From: Asparagus officinalis
Taxonomy: Eukaryota; Streptophyta; Magnoliopsida; Asparagales; Asparagaceae
Direction: 5' to 3'
Assembly (NCBI RefSeq): GCF_001876935.1
Contig: NC_033794.1
Location: 7,675,058 to 7,739,057 of the forward strand
Length of the DNA: 64,000 nt
Under the pieces are notes generated by a model. It did no database searches. It saw nothing but the letters and a program-made list of their open reading frames with translations, and was not told the origin of the DNA. The translations under genes and the position numbers were made by a program. The stretch's first letter is position 1. Each line of letters begins with the position of its first letter. This document shows positions 18,791 through 30,362 of this stretch, piece by piece.

Positions 18791-21755
18791 GCTGAGCGGC
18801 CAGAAATTAAAAGGGTGTTGTTTACATTTACTAATGTGAATTTTCGTGACAACACTCTAACATTGGATCCCTTACTATTTTGAACAATGAGATCAAGGTT
18901 GCTCATGCAATTGCATGAGCCTTCCTCTTAGGCTGTTGTGCACAATAAAATACTCGATGCAGATTTTCTTATCTTCTGCACTGATCTTCTTAGAATTTAT
19001 GGCAATCTCCTCTCTGTTTCATTTAGTTTCCTATGCAGAGTCTTGCAAACTTAGAGCGTGTAAATAATAATAAAAATATTTAAGATACTCAAACAGCGAT
19101 AATTTTCAAGATTCATATTTTTGATGCTCCTTCTTGTATAACAATTATCTTAAATTATATAATTCAGTGTTATGTTTATTTATGACAGGGCTAGTGAAAA
19201 TTATGTTCATGCATTATAAAGAAATTACTGCCTACTCTTTGCGATACCTAATTTTTTTATTAGCTAACTGGATAGGTTCTAAAATGACATAGAGATTAGA
19301 TTAATTGGAAGCGTTGTGTTTAATAAGATTGTTCTCGGGATTGTTGGAGATAGAAGGATGCTTATTATTCATTAATGTCATATGGCTTTCTTAGATGTTT
19401 CACAGACTGCAACGTTATTTATTGACATACTAAGAATCATATGGTTGAACTATCGTTATTCCACATTATGTATGTAGTGTGTCACATGTAAATGTTAACC
19501 ATTGATGTTCCTTGCTCTTAGTAAACATTTCATGACACCCTTGAGGTTGTGGCAGCATGGTTCTATGCGAAGAGCTCAATTTGAAATGAAATCTTCATTA
19601 TTTACCTTACAATGATGAATATTATCTTCTTAATTCCTATTTCTCCGGTCCAATTAATTACATTAGTCCTTCCTCAAATAAATGTCATTCTTCTTCTGAG
19701 GATATAGGAAGCATATGCTGTAGCTGTCAATTGTCATTCTGGCGAAGGAAATAATGCAAATGATCTCTTAGCTATTAAATCTACATGTAGAGATAGGTAC
19801 AAAAAAGACTCTAACTGTTAGACCCTCATATATTGCAATAACTTGCCTAAGGAAACATGCTTTTACTTAATTTAATTTCCATATTTTAGTCTATATTCAG
19901 AAGATTAGAATCTTACCTTGATACTTGTACATAGCTCAACTAAATATTTAGGAAAACAATAATCACATATTTCACACCATCGATATAACGTTAAAGGCCA
20001 TGTTGTGTACAACACACTTATAGTTTTTTGCCTTGACTCGGCATATTACTTGCTTGCCAATCTGCCGATGGCGACAAACTAATTTAACATGACTTTACAT
20101 GTGTGGAACATGGAGGAATATGCGAAGCGCAGAGTATGCTGCGTATATTCATGTTTGACCTTTTTCCTGTGCATTGATATCTACATACATTAAGATATGT
20201 GCATTTCACGTCTAATGTCACATAGTTTTTCAAAATATAATGGGTATGCGCGCTCATAGCTTTACCCTTATTCATTATCCACCCTGAATCTTCTCTTGAA
20301 GCATTTGGCCTTAGTAAGTTCATAGGTAAGCAAGAAATATATACGCCCCTTTTGAATAGACAAAAGCACATAAATATCCTTATATATTATTGTGTACTTT
20401 GTCATTAGCCTGATGCCTAAAAAAAACTTGTAAGCTTTTTCTAGATGCTATACCATTTTGTCCATGTTGAAAAGATTACGGGAATTTATTTGTTACTAAA
20501 TAAAAAATTCCGTGAATAATACTTTTCATATTTTTCTTTCATCGTTTTAGCGAAGTTATTTTTTAGATATTAGTCTTTCAGCTTAGTGAGAATAATGGAA
20601 AGTTTATAATCATCTTTCTGACTGATATGTGCCTGCCAGTGTGGTATTGAGCGTTTGCTGCTCGTGCATGCGGGTGTGCACATACTGGGCCAGCAAAAAA
20701 TGCTGCGCATTTTACGAATTTACATTTGTCGTATAAGTATATTTTGAATGCTTGGATTTCCTGTCGATGTTATTTCACTATCTAATTGTTTTCAAAAGCA
20801 TTGCGGTATTGTAGTGGGATTTTTTCGGCAGGGCCGTTTTCCACTGCTGATGGATGCAACTGTACAAACTGTGCCAACAATGTAAGAAAATGAAAGTGCC
20901 AGCATGAGGCTTGCTTGAAGCTTATTTTAGAACGCAACTGCCAATGGCATTTAGGCCAAAAATGGCTAGTAGTCCACATTGCCGTCAGGGACAATAAGGG
21001 TTGTTTTACTATCCATATTTTTGGTGTATTTCTTCAATTCACTATCCAAATTTGGCAACCCATAATCCTTAATCTTTGTTATCTTCTTGAACCTTTTTAC
21101 ATACATGACCTTTTTACATTATTTGATTGGTAAGGAAAAAATTGATACTCATGCGATATTTCTTTTTGCATGGATTATTTACTTATTATAAAACAAAAAT
21201 TTATGCACTGTCAAATTTGAAGCATCTTTTACATCAGTCCTTGATGGATCAGGATCAGGACGAAGATATGAAGGCCAGATTTATTGTAAGGAAGGAACTT
21301 TATAATTTAAGTAGGATGAGGTTTTGAATTTCCGGAATTTTTAAAGTTCTAGGAGAATGATGCCATAATGACTATAAATTGTATCTATTGCATCTTACAT
21401 TCTGCTGGTGACTCTGCAAATTAATAATCTTTCATTAGATATTAAGTAGTTCATGCATGGCTCATGCATTTGGTGTCACCGAAAATTTGACAAGTTCACC
21501 TGGAAACTTGCGGATGCTTTTCCATTCCATGTCAGGTAATACTGAGAAACTGCACATTAAACTTTCTGTTCTCTGATGCACAACTAGTTTAAAATCTCCT
21601 TTTGAGCTTCTTGCCGGTTTATGTTTGTTTTTGAGGTATCAAATTCTGATAACTAATAAATTGGCGGAGAAGCAAGCTATTGACTGACATATTTACTGAC
21701 CATTCTCATTTCCATTCATCATGCCAATTTATTACAATTACAAACCTTTTATGCA
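18791..21755 (+). repeat. Segmental copy B, rich in single-base insertions
   Basis: Collinear with about 24236-27033 but carrying frequent 1-2 base insertions throughout, in coding and non-coding parts alike. The CXC exon equivalent (about 20808-20999) is frameshifted by them. The pattern looks like an uncorrected long-read patch rather than natural decay. The block ends abruptly at 21755 inside the equivalent of intron sequence. Confidence 0.8.
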
Positions 21756-24700
21756 CTACTCCGCAGCCGTCTCCACAGAAGCAGCATCTGACGTGTCCTA
21801 CTGCTCCGATACCGCGGCCTTCAGTTCCAATCTCGGTGTAGGTTTTCTGTTCAACCTTGGGCCTTCAATTTTGTTGTGAAGTTCGAATTTTGTTGGGTTT
21901 TTTTGTTACTTTTTGTTGATTTTGTGATTTGGTGCTCGATTGCTGTTACTTTTGGAGATTAGTAGTTAACTTTGGTTATTTTGAATTTACTGTGAATTTT
22001 ATATGAATTTTTGATGAGGAAGTAAGGGGTTCTTTTTTTTATGTCGAAAATTTCATGTTATTTTTATCTAGTGAGAGTAAGTTTGTTTCCTTTGGTTTAA
22101 GAATGAATTATATGGTTACTTGAATTTCTTCTGTTGTGTTTAGCTATGAAGTTCAAAAATTCTGGAGTTTCAAATTTTGGGAACTTGATGCGGCTCTTTA
22201 GTTCCTTCTATTGCATTTAAATACTGGTATAAAGGAGTTATCTTTGATTTGTAAAGTTATTGTGCCATATGCGAACCAATTATAGGAGACAACAGACTTA
22301 CTCTGATTTTGAAATCATGAATTTTCCCACTAATATGCCACATTTTGTGGGTTTCATAATTATAGATTTGTGACACCTCTTTAGATTCATCGTTCCTCCC
22401 TCAAAACCTTAACTTTTTCAGCTATCCTCCTTCGATGGCTCCCTGGTTCTTGCAAAATAAGCGGCTAACGGCTAAGTGAACTGTATTTCTACACTCTATG
22501 GATCATGCTTCCCCCAAAATTTGGGATCTCTTTTTCATCTGTTATATATATGTGGTACATGCCTATGATCTTTCAAACGTATAGATATCCACCTTCAAGA
22601 TTCATGCTTCTTTAGATACTTTTACTGTAAGAATGAAATCACATAAAATTATCTCCTTGTAATTTTCTCTTCCAGGAAGCCAGAGTCACCAAAATCACGA
22701 CCAAGACCTATATATGAAGTGAAAGACGGTACTCCAACAAGGAAAAAGAATTGCAATTGTAAACATTCGAGATGCCTGAAGCTGTACGTTCTATGCCTTC
22801 GTTTATAGTGTTTACATGGATTTTACGCCAAAATGAAGTTTTGATTCACTGCTTACTGTTTGTTCATGTTTTTTCATGTGCATGGAGGGCATAATATATG
22901 TATTTCAGTAGTTCTTTATAATTTAAAGGTACAATATCTTGTATGTGATATCTTTCTAAACATAAACATCATTTATAGACTGGAAGAGCACAGCGAATCT
23001 CACCCATTTTTGTGACATATTTTAATGCCCGTAAGAATTGTTAATTAGATTTTATGTTGCATAGTGAAAGTAGTGGCAGTGGTATGCAGATGTTATTAAT
23101 GATTCTGCAAGTCTGCAAGAAGTGGGCTATATCCGTTTTAGTACATCTTATAGTGAAGAATACACAATGTCATAGACATCAAACCTAGTTTCAGATGCAG
23201 TCCTGGTCTTATTTGATTCTGCAAAGTTCTCTAATTCTAAGACCTTCATCTTCATATGCATGTCAGGACTCAGGCCTATAACTTATTTTGAAGAAAACAA
23301 GTGTAGATTTTTATAAGAAAATATTAACTAAAGCCTATATCTTCATTCTTATATAATTGCCAGTTTTTAGAAGCGAAAGGTGAGGTCAAGGTGATAAAGT
23401 ACTATGTTGCCTGTGGCGAGAGGCCCCAAAAAAGGCGATTGCCTCAGTGAACCGGTGCGATGATCTTCAAGAAATTCATAAACATTACACATAATATACA
23501 AATAATATGCAATTAAACACCATACCAATGGGACAAATCTTTTACAATTGAATTTTGAAGTCACAACTTATGGTACCTGACAAGACATAGGCCATCTACA
23601 TAGCAGTAGGCAACAGATAGTAAATAATAATAATAACTAGCAACTACTAACATGCATAATTAAACAACAAAGTTTGAGCTTTCAAGGGTCAAATTCTGGA
23701 ATGCACTTGAGATCATGCGCGTGCGCCACGTGCCCGCGCACACTAAGGTTAACTACAACAAGAATAGCAAAAGATCAACCAAGCGAAAAGGATGGGGAAA
23801 AAACAAACTGTACTTTATCAGAAGACAAATCTCACACCCTCAAAAAATTTAAATAGAGACTCCTTTCATTCCTTCCCGCATGCCTTAGGTAAGCGCATGA
23901 GACGCCTCTGTGAGCTCTTGAGGCGCCGAAAGGCTCTCACCTTAGTAACCTTCATCTCTTTGCGATATGAAAGGCGTTAAGGTAAGATATCACCTCACAT
24001 GAGCACCTGAGACGCTAGGGTCATTTGCTTTTAAAACATTGATAATTGCATAAGAGAGAACGGAATTGTGCGAAAGAGGGTGGTGGAGAAAGCTGGAGGC
24101 CTTTGCCTTATCTCATTGAAGCTCAAAGTCAATAACAAAGGAACTTATCTTGTTTTCAAAGGAGACCAAGGAGAAGGAGGAGTGTGAGAACGGGTAGAAG
24201 TATGCTGCAGGTGTTAATGAAAATATTGCAAGAGATCAAGGATGATAGTGAGCGGCAGAAATAAAAGGGGTTGTTTACATTTACTAGTGAATTTCGTGAC
24301 AACCACTCTTACATTGGATCCTACTATTTTGAACAAGAGATCAAGGTTGCTCATCAATTGCATGAGCTTCCTCTTAGGCTGTGTGACCAATAAAATACTC
24401 GAGCAGATTTTCTTATCTTCTGACTGATCTTCTTAGAATTTATGGCAATCTCCTCTCGTTCATAGTTTCCATGCAGAGTCTTGCAAACTTAGAGGGTAAA
24501 TAATAATAAAATATTTAAGATACTCAAACAGCGATAATTTTCAAGATTCATATTGATGCTCCCTTCTTGTATAACAATTATCTTAAATTATATAATTCAG
24601 TGTTATGTTTATTTATGACAGGTGCTAGTGAAATTATGTTTCATGATTTATAAGGAAATTACGCCTACTCTTTGGATACCTAATTTTTTATTAGCTAATG

Positions 24701-26606
24701 GAAGGTTCTAAATGACAGAAGATTAGATTATGGAAGGTTGTGTTTAATAGATTGTTCTGGATTGTTGGAGATAGAAGGGATGCTTATTATTCATTAATGT
24801 CATAGGTTTCTTAGATGTTTTCACAGACTGACGTCTATTTATGACATACAAGAATATATGTTGAACTATCGTTATTCCAACATTATGTATGTCGTGTGTC
24901 ACATGTAAATGGAACCATGATGTTCCTTGCTCTTAGTAAACATTTCATGACACCCTTTGAGTTGTGGCAAGCATGGTTCTATGGAAGAGCTCAATTGGAA
25001 ATGAAACTTCATATTTACCTACAATTGATGAATTTATCTTCTTAAATTCCTATTTCTCGGTCCAAATTAATTACATTAGTCCTTCTCAATAAATGTCATT
25101 CTCTTCTGAGGATGATAGAGCATATGCTGTAGCTGTCAATTGTCATTCTGGGAAGGAAATAATGCAAATGATCTCTTAGCTATTAAATTCTACATGTAGA
25201 GATAGGTACAAAAGACTCTAACTGTTAGACCCTCATATATGCAATAACTTGCAAGGAAACATGCTTTACTTAATTATTTCCTATTTTTAGTCTATATTTT
25301 CAGAAGATTAGAATCTTACCTGTGATACTGTACATAGCTCAACTAAATATTTAGGAAACAGTAATCACATATTTCACACCATCGAGTATAACGTTAAAGG
25401 CATGTTGTTACCACACACTATAGTTTTTGCTTGACTCGGCATATTACTTGTTTGCAATCTGAGGCGACAAACTAATTTAAACATGACTTACATGTTGGAA
25501 CATGGAGAATATGGAAGCGAGATATGTGGTATATTCATGTTTGACCTTTTTCCTTGTGCATGATAATCTACATACATTTAAGATATTGTGCATTTCACGT
25601 CTATGTCACATAGTTTTCAAAATATAATGGGTATGGGTCATAGTTTACCCTTATTCATTATCCACCCTGAATCTTCTCTTGAAGCATTTGGCCTAGTAAG
25701 TTCATAGGTAAGCAAGAAATATACGCCCCTTTATGAAATAGCCAAAAGCACAAAATATCCTTATATATTATTGTGTACTTTGTCATTAGCCTGATGCTAA
25801 CTTGTAGCTTTTTCTAATGCTACCATTTTGTCCATGTGAAAAAGATTAGGTGAATTTATTGTTACTAATAAAAAATTGTGAATAATCTTTTCATATTTTT
25901 CTTCATCGTTTTAGGAAGTTTTTTTTAGATATTAGTCTTTCAGCTTAGTGAGAATAATGAAAGTTTATAATCATCTTCTGTACTGATATGTGTGCCAGTG
26001 TGTATGAGCGTGTGCTCGTGCATGCGGGTGTGCACATACTGAGCAAAAATGCTGGCATTTACGAATTTACATTTGTCATAAGTATATTTTGAATGCTGGA
26101 TTTCCTTCGATGTTATTTCACATCTAATTTTTCAAAGCATTGCCAGGTATTGTGAGTGTTTTTCGGCAGGGGTTTACTGTGATGGATGCAACTGTACAAA
26201 CTGTTGCAACAATGAAGAAAATGAAGCTGCCAGGCATGAGGCTGTTGAAGTTATTTTAGAACGCAACGCCAATGCATTTAGGCCAAAAAATGGTAGTAGT
26301 CCACATGCCGTCAGGGACAATAAGGTGTGTTTCTATCCATATTTTGGTGTATTCTTTCAATTCACTATCCATAATTTGGCACCCATAATCCTTAATCTTT
26401 GTTATCTTCTTGAACCTTATACATACATGACCTCTTTTACATTATTTGATTGGTAAGGAAAAAAGTGATACTCATGCGATATATTCTTTTGATGATTATT
26501 ACTTATTATAAACAAAAATTTATGCACGTCAAATTTGAAGCATCTTTTACATCAGGTCCTGATGGATCAGGACAGGACGAAGATGATTGAAGCCAAGATT
26601 TTGTAA
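21756..26606 (+). CDS. TCX: TCX (tesmin/TSO1-like CXC) transcription factor gene, partial
   Basis: Three exons join in phase: about 21756-21837 (RPSVPISV), 22676-22783 (KPESPKSRPRPIYEVKDG, then CNCKHSRCLKL) and 26147-26324 (YCECFSAGVYCDGCNCTNCC, then AFRPK). Together they make the first Cys-rich CXC motif and the conserved linker of the DNA-binding CRC domain. TCX/LIN54-type proteins bind TTTGAA-like CHR elements as part of DREAM-type complexes. A short fourth exon may start at 26556; in phase it reaches a stop at 26606, or splices at GTAAGG just before it. The second CXC motif and C-terminal region are not found before the retroelement at 27925, and the N-terminus is cut at the junction with copy B. 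As assembled the gene is incomplete. Confidence 0.75.
22784..26146 (+). other. Long TCX intron
   Basis: About 3.4 kb without coding signal. 23147-23225 is the source-like copy of a segment also found inside the L1 at 38466-38546. 23690-24020 has repeated GAGGCGCC/GGCGT-type motifs of probable transposon origin. From about 24236 the sequence is the block that also occurs as copies A and B. Confidence 0.6.
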
Positions 26607-27716
26607 GGAAGGAACTTATAATTAAGTTAGGATGAGGTTTGAGATTCCGGAATTTAAAGTCTAGAGAATGATGCAATGACTATAAATTGTTCTATTGCAT
26701 CTTACATTATGTGGTGACTCTGCAAATTAATAATCTTTCATTAAGATATAAGTAGTCATGCTGCTCATGCATTTGGGTCACCAAAATTGACAAGTTCACC
26801 TGAAACTTGGGATGTTTTCCATTCCATGTAGGAATACTGAAACTGCACATTAAACTTCTGTCTTGATGCACAACTAGTTTAAAATCTCTTTTGAGTTCTT
26901 GGGTTATGTTGTTTTTGAAGGTATCAAATTTCTGATAACTAATAAATTGGGAGAAAGCAAGCTTGACTGACATATTTACTGAGCATTCTCATCCATCATC
27001 ATGCCAATTTATTACAATTACAAACCTTTATGCAATATTACTTAATATTTATGCAACTTTTTGTTATTTGCACATTATCAACAGTGGTGTTAAACGTTTT
27101 GTGTGGAAGAATTTTGAAAAGAAATCTAACTTTATGTGTTATAAAACAATTAGATTCTGGGCCAAGAAAACTATTATCTTGGTAGTACACTATATGAAAC
27201 CTAACTTGTCATACGTTTACAGCGCACATGAAAGTAGAAAAGCTAATCCAAAAACCGACTTGTGGGTTTTACTCTAAAAAATTTACTTGATATTTTGGGT
27301 TCGGGTGCAAAATGCTCAGAAACCTACCTTACCTGGCCCGTTGGCACCCCTTAGCATGCTCTATATAGTCACACTTTTACTCATTCACTTTTTTCATAAA
27401 CAAGCGTTGGATAGAAACCAGACAAGCATGCTTTTGAGGTAAAATTGCTCTCTTACATTTTATTACAGTTCCAAATCATATGGACGCCGTCCAAGTTTAG
27501 GAGTCTTTTTTTTTTTTTAATTAACAATTGAGCTGAGACATTTCCCCACACTTTCAATAACCTGTGGTAAAGGAAAGAGGCACTTATGTGAAGATGATAA
27601 CCACTTAGAAAATTAAAGCTCCTGTCTCCTAAGGGACACAAAGACATTTGTAGATATTAGTCTTTTCGTATATATATTTCTGACCATCCATAATGGATTT
27701 GATTGCTTGATATCTT

Positions 27717-27916
27717 AACATTGTCATTCAAATCATGTTCTCAAAAGAAAATTTCATTATTAACATTGTCATTCAAATCATGTTCTCAAAAGAAAATTTC
27801 ATTAAAAGTTCCAACTTTGCTATGTGCTAAGAGGAAGCATTTATGGTTCATGTTCTCAAAAGAAAATTTCATTAAAAGTTCCAACTTTGCTATGTGCTAA
27901 GAGGAAGCATTTATGG
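27717..27916 (+). repeat. Local short tandem duplications
   Basis: A phrase beginning TTCATGTTCTCAAAAGAAAA or its 5'-extended form recurs three times. The 70-bp stretch ending GAGGAAGCATTTATGG is present twice (about 27777-27846 and 27847-27916). Copy A has only one. Confidence 0.85.
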
Positions 27917-27942
27917 TAGGAAGAGGCGGGATCTATGTGCAC

Positions 27943-28553
27943 CTAACTAAGAGATCTGAATGCTTGCGCAGGGAATTCACTCTGAGCAGCGATGAAGTGG
28001 AGAATGAAAATGTTCGCCGGAATGGTCATCTCCTTAGAGAGATCTTTTTTCTCAATCCTATCGGGTCTCAAGCCCTTAATTTGTCCATCGCTCCTCACAA
28101 AATGAACATGTTGATCAGCGAAGGTCCTGAGGGATATATTCTCCTTCTCCTTGACAAGATCAAAACTAAAATTCCTGCGGTAGCTGACGCTCAAAAAATA
28201 GGAGAGCGGATCCATTCGCTTCGTGTTCGGCAGGAAGAGGAAACGATCGTCAAACCTCCACAGCAGTTTGGAGTTTTCTACATGTATAAATTGGTCATCC
28301 ACTTGTATGTGATCTCCAAAAAGGAATGTCGGTTTTACAAACTGGTCATTCCTTGCTGACGTCTCAATGTCCATGTTTGTGACCAAGGCTATAAGAGTGG
28401 ATGGTCTGGCATCGCTGATCTTGTACGCTCGTTCTAGACCTTGAAGAGTGCATAGTTGAGGTTCTTCACGAAAACCAAAAGCTACACTATCATCTGGACC
28501 ACCGGTATACCCGAAGTGATACTCGAAGGAAATTAGTACATCGGGAAAAAACA
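27943..28553 (-). CDS. Exon of antisense gene in second LTR element, function unknown
   Basis: The minus-strand frame is open after an acceptor (TTTTGCAG) at 28554 and runs to 27943 near the element break. The translation (FPDVLISFEYHFGYTGG, SARNDQFVKPTFLFGDHIQV) has ordinary protein composition. I do not recognise a family. By position and strand it corresponds to the antisense gene of the first element, but no sequence similarity was seen. The right part may be truncated by the junction with the TCX intron. Confidence 0.5.
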
Positions 28554-28916
28554 CTGCAAAATAAAAAGCAGAAGTTATTAGTTGAAACATATGCAGCTTG
28601 TAAAAGTCCAAAGGACAAAAGCCAAACGCAGAGGTCGAAACTTGCATTTCGATTTCAAAACGCTGGGGTCGAAACCGGCGTTACAATTTCAGAACGTAGA
28701 AGTCAACCACGTGTTCTAAATTTAAAACGCAAGGGTAGCCCCGCGTTTCAGATTCCGAACGCAGAGATCAAGACCTGCGCAAGCGTCATTCTTGCGTTTC
28801 ACAACCAATGCGGAGGCCCACCTCTGCGTTTCAACCAAAGAAGAACAAGTCCTCCTTGTCGTCATCAACTCAGAACCCATCTAGGGTTTCGAAAGAACCT
28901 GTCGAAACAAGTTGCA

Positions 28917-29192
28917 GTGATCCTCACTTATCATAGCAGGCATGTACTCCCGACGGTATCGACAGCGGNCGCGGTTGCGGAATCGGGAACACCGTCGGTG
29001 TCCTTAATCGGCAACGTTTCAGAGGTCGATGCTTCAGTCTTTCTCAGACGAGAACTGGATCTCCTGGACGCCATTGTCGTTGATGACATGAGAAAAGTCA
29101 GAAAATCGTCAGAGATTTCAAAAAAGCTTGAAGACAACGAAGATTTTCGTTCAGGAATCAAGATGAGAATTAAAGAGTTAAGTAACTCTTGA
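28917..29192 (+). CDS. Small plus-strand ORF in second LTR element, unknown
   Basis: The frame ends in a charged, helix-prone stretch (LRRELDLLDAIVVDDMRKV, then ISKKLEDNEDF) and a stop at 29192. The codon pattern looks protein-like, but the minus-strand frame is also open here and an N at 28969 interrupts the start. No family recognised. It could equally be antisense to an exon. Confidence 0.3.
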   Translation: MILTYHSRHVLPTVSTAXAVAESGTPSVSLIGNVSEVDASVFLRRELDLLDAIVVDDMRKVRKSSEISKKLEDNEDFRSGIKMRIKELSNS

Positions 29193-29767
29193 TTTGACCC
29201 AAGTGGTCTGTTCATACAACAGCCAAGCTGTTAAATGCAGCACAGGATTCTAGGAGAACCTCGGCCAAACGTGATTTCCGCATTATCAGATGAAGTTGTT
29301 TAGACTTCGGTTAAACGTAAAGTTCGTTTTTGCGTTCCAAATTCCAAATGCAGAGCTCACCCTTACGTTCAAAATCCCAAACGCTAAGTCTCGACCCTTG
29401 TTGCAAGTATTTTTAACGTAGATTCCAGCTCCGCATTTCAAACCCTAAACGCAGAGGTCACTTTTGCGCTCCAATTTCAAAGCGAGGGGTTCACCCCCAA
29501 GTTTTTAAACCTTAAACGTGGATACCATCCTCGCGCTTCCAACATGGCACTTACTCTCATGTAAGTCATGTATCATGAACTCTTTTGACAAAGTGTTGAC
29601 AAAACCTCTGCGCATCCCCAACAGGGTCCAAGCTAAATCAGTTGACAAAGTTCCCCCAACATCGTCAAGTTAACATTACACTTCAGATGATCATCATCCC
29701 CATAGGGTTTGAACTCAGCTTACATCACTCTTAATGAGACAAACATTTCCTCAGTCAAAACATTTCC

Positions 29768-29836
29768 TCATGCATTTGCACTCGCTGCTGTAGGTTTCCT
29801 GGCACGCGGCTTAGAAGCGGTTTTCTTAGAGGCCAT
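29768..29836 (-). CDS. First exon of antisense gene (basic N-terminus)
   Basis: ATG at 29836 on the minus strand starts MASKKTASKPRARKPTAAS, a basic, nuclear-signal-like N-terminus. A minus-strand TATA box lies about 110 bases upstream. The frame stops at 29768, so a splice before that point is assumed (a GT near 29781 is possible) but not proved. Confidence 0.45.
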   Translation of the reverse strand: MASKKTASKPRARKPTAASANA

Positions 29837-29942
29837 CGGATTCGTGAGTGGGAAGTTCGTCGGAGATTTGAACGAAGATCTTCGTTGAGTTCGCCGGAGA
29901 GGAATAGAAGAGTCAGATGACCCTCGATTCGAGCTTGGCGGC

Positions 29943-29952
29943 CTATTTATAG
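29943..29952 (-). promoter_or_regulatory. Antisense TATA box
   Basis: CTATAAATAG on the minus strand. It is well placed to start transcription near 29915 and give a 5' leader of about 80 bases before the ATG at 29836. Confidence 0.55.
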
Positions 29953-30362
29953 ACAAGTATGAGCTGTCAAATCGGGACGGAATTTTAGGTAAAAATCTCG
30001 CCCAAAACGTGACCCCTGCGTTCACATTGAGTCGGTTGGACTCCCAGATGTTGAAGTCACATGCACGTCTCAGTGACCAGGCGCCGATCTCACCATTACG
30101 TCTCATCATCCAAACGCTGAGTCCATCTCTGCGTTCTAAATCCCAAACGCAAAGGACCACCTATGCGTTCCAAAAGAAGAATCATGACACTCGCCCTCAT
30201 GTGAGTCTTGTTCAGTAAATTTCTGCAACCAAGTTCATGATGCCTTCGAAACGGATGTAGTGAACAATCACTTAATAAATCTTAATCCAATTTTGGGATC
30301 CAAAGTATTCCGAAAATTCGTTCCAGTCGATTGCGAACTTTTAAAATTTTTAGAGGGGGTTC

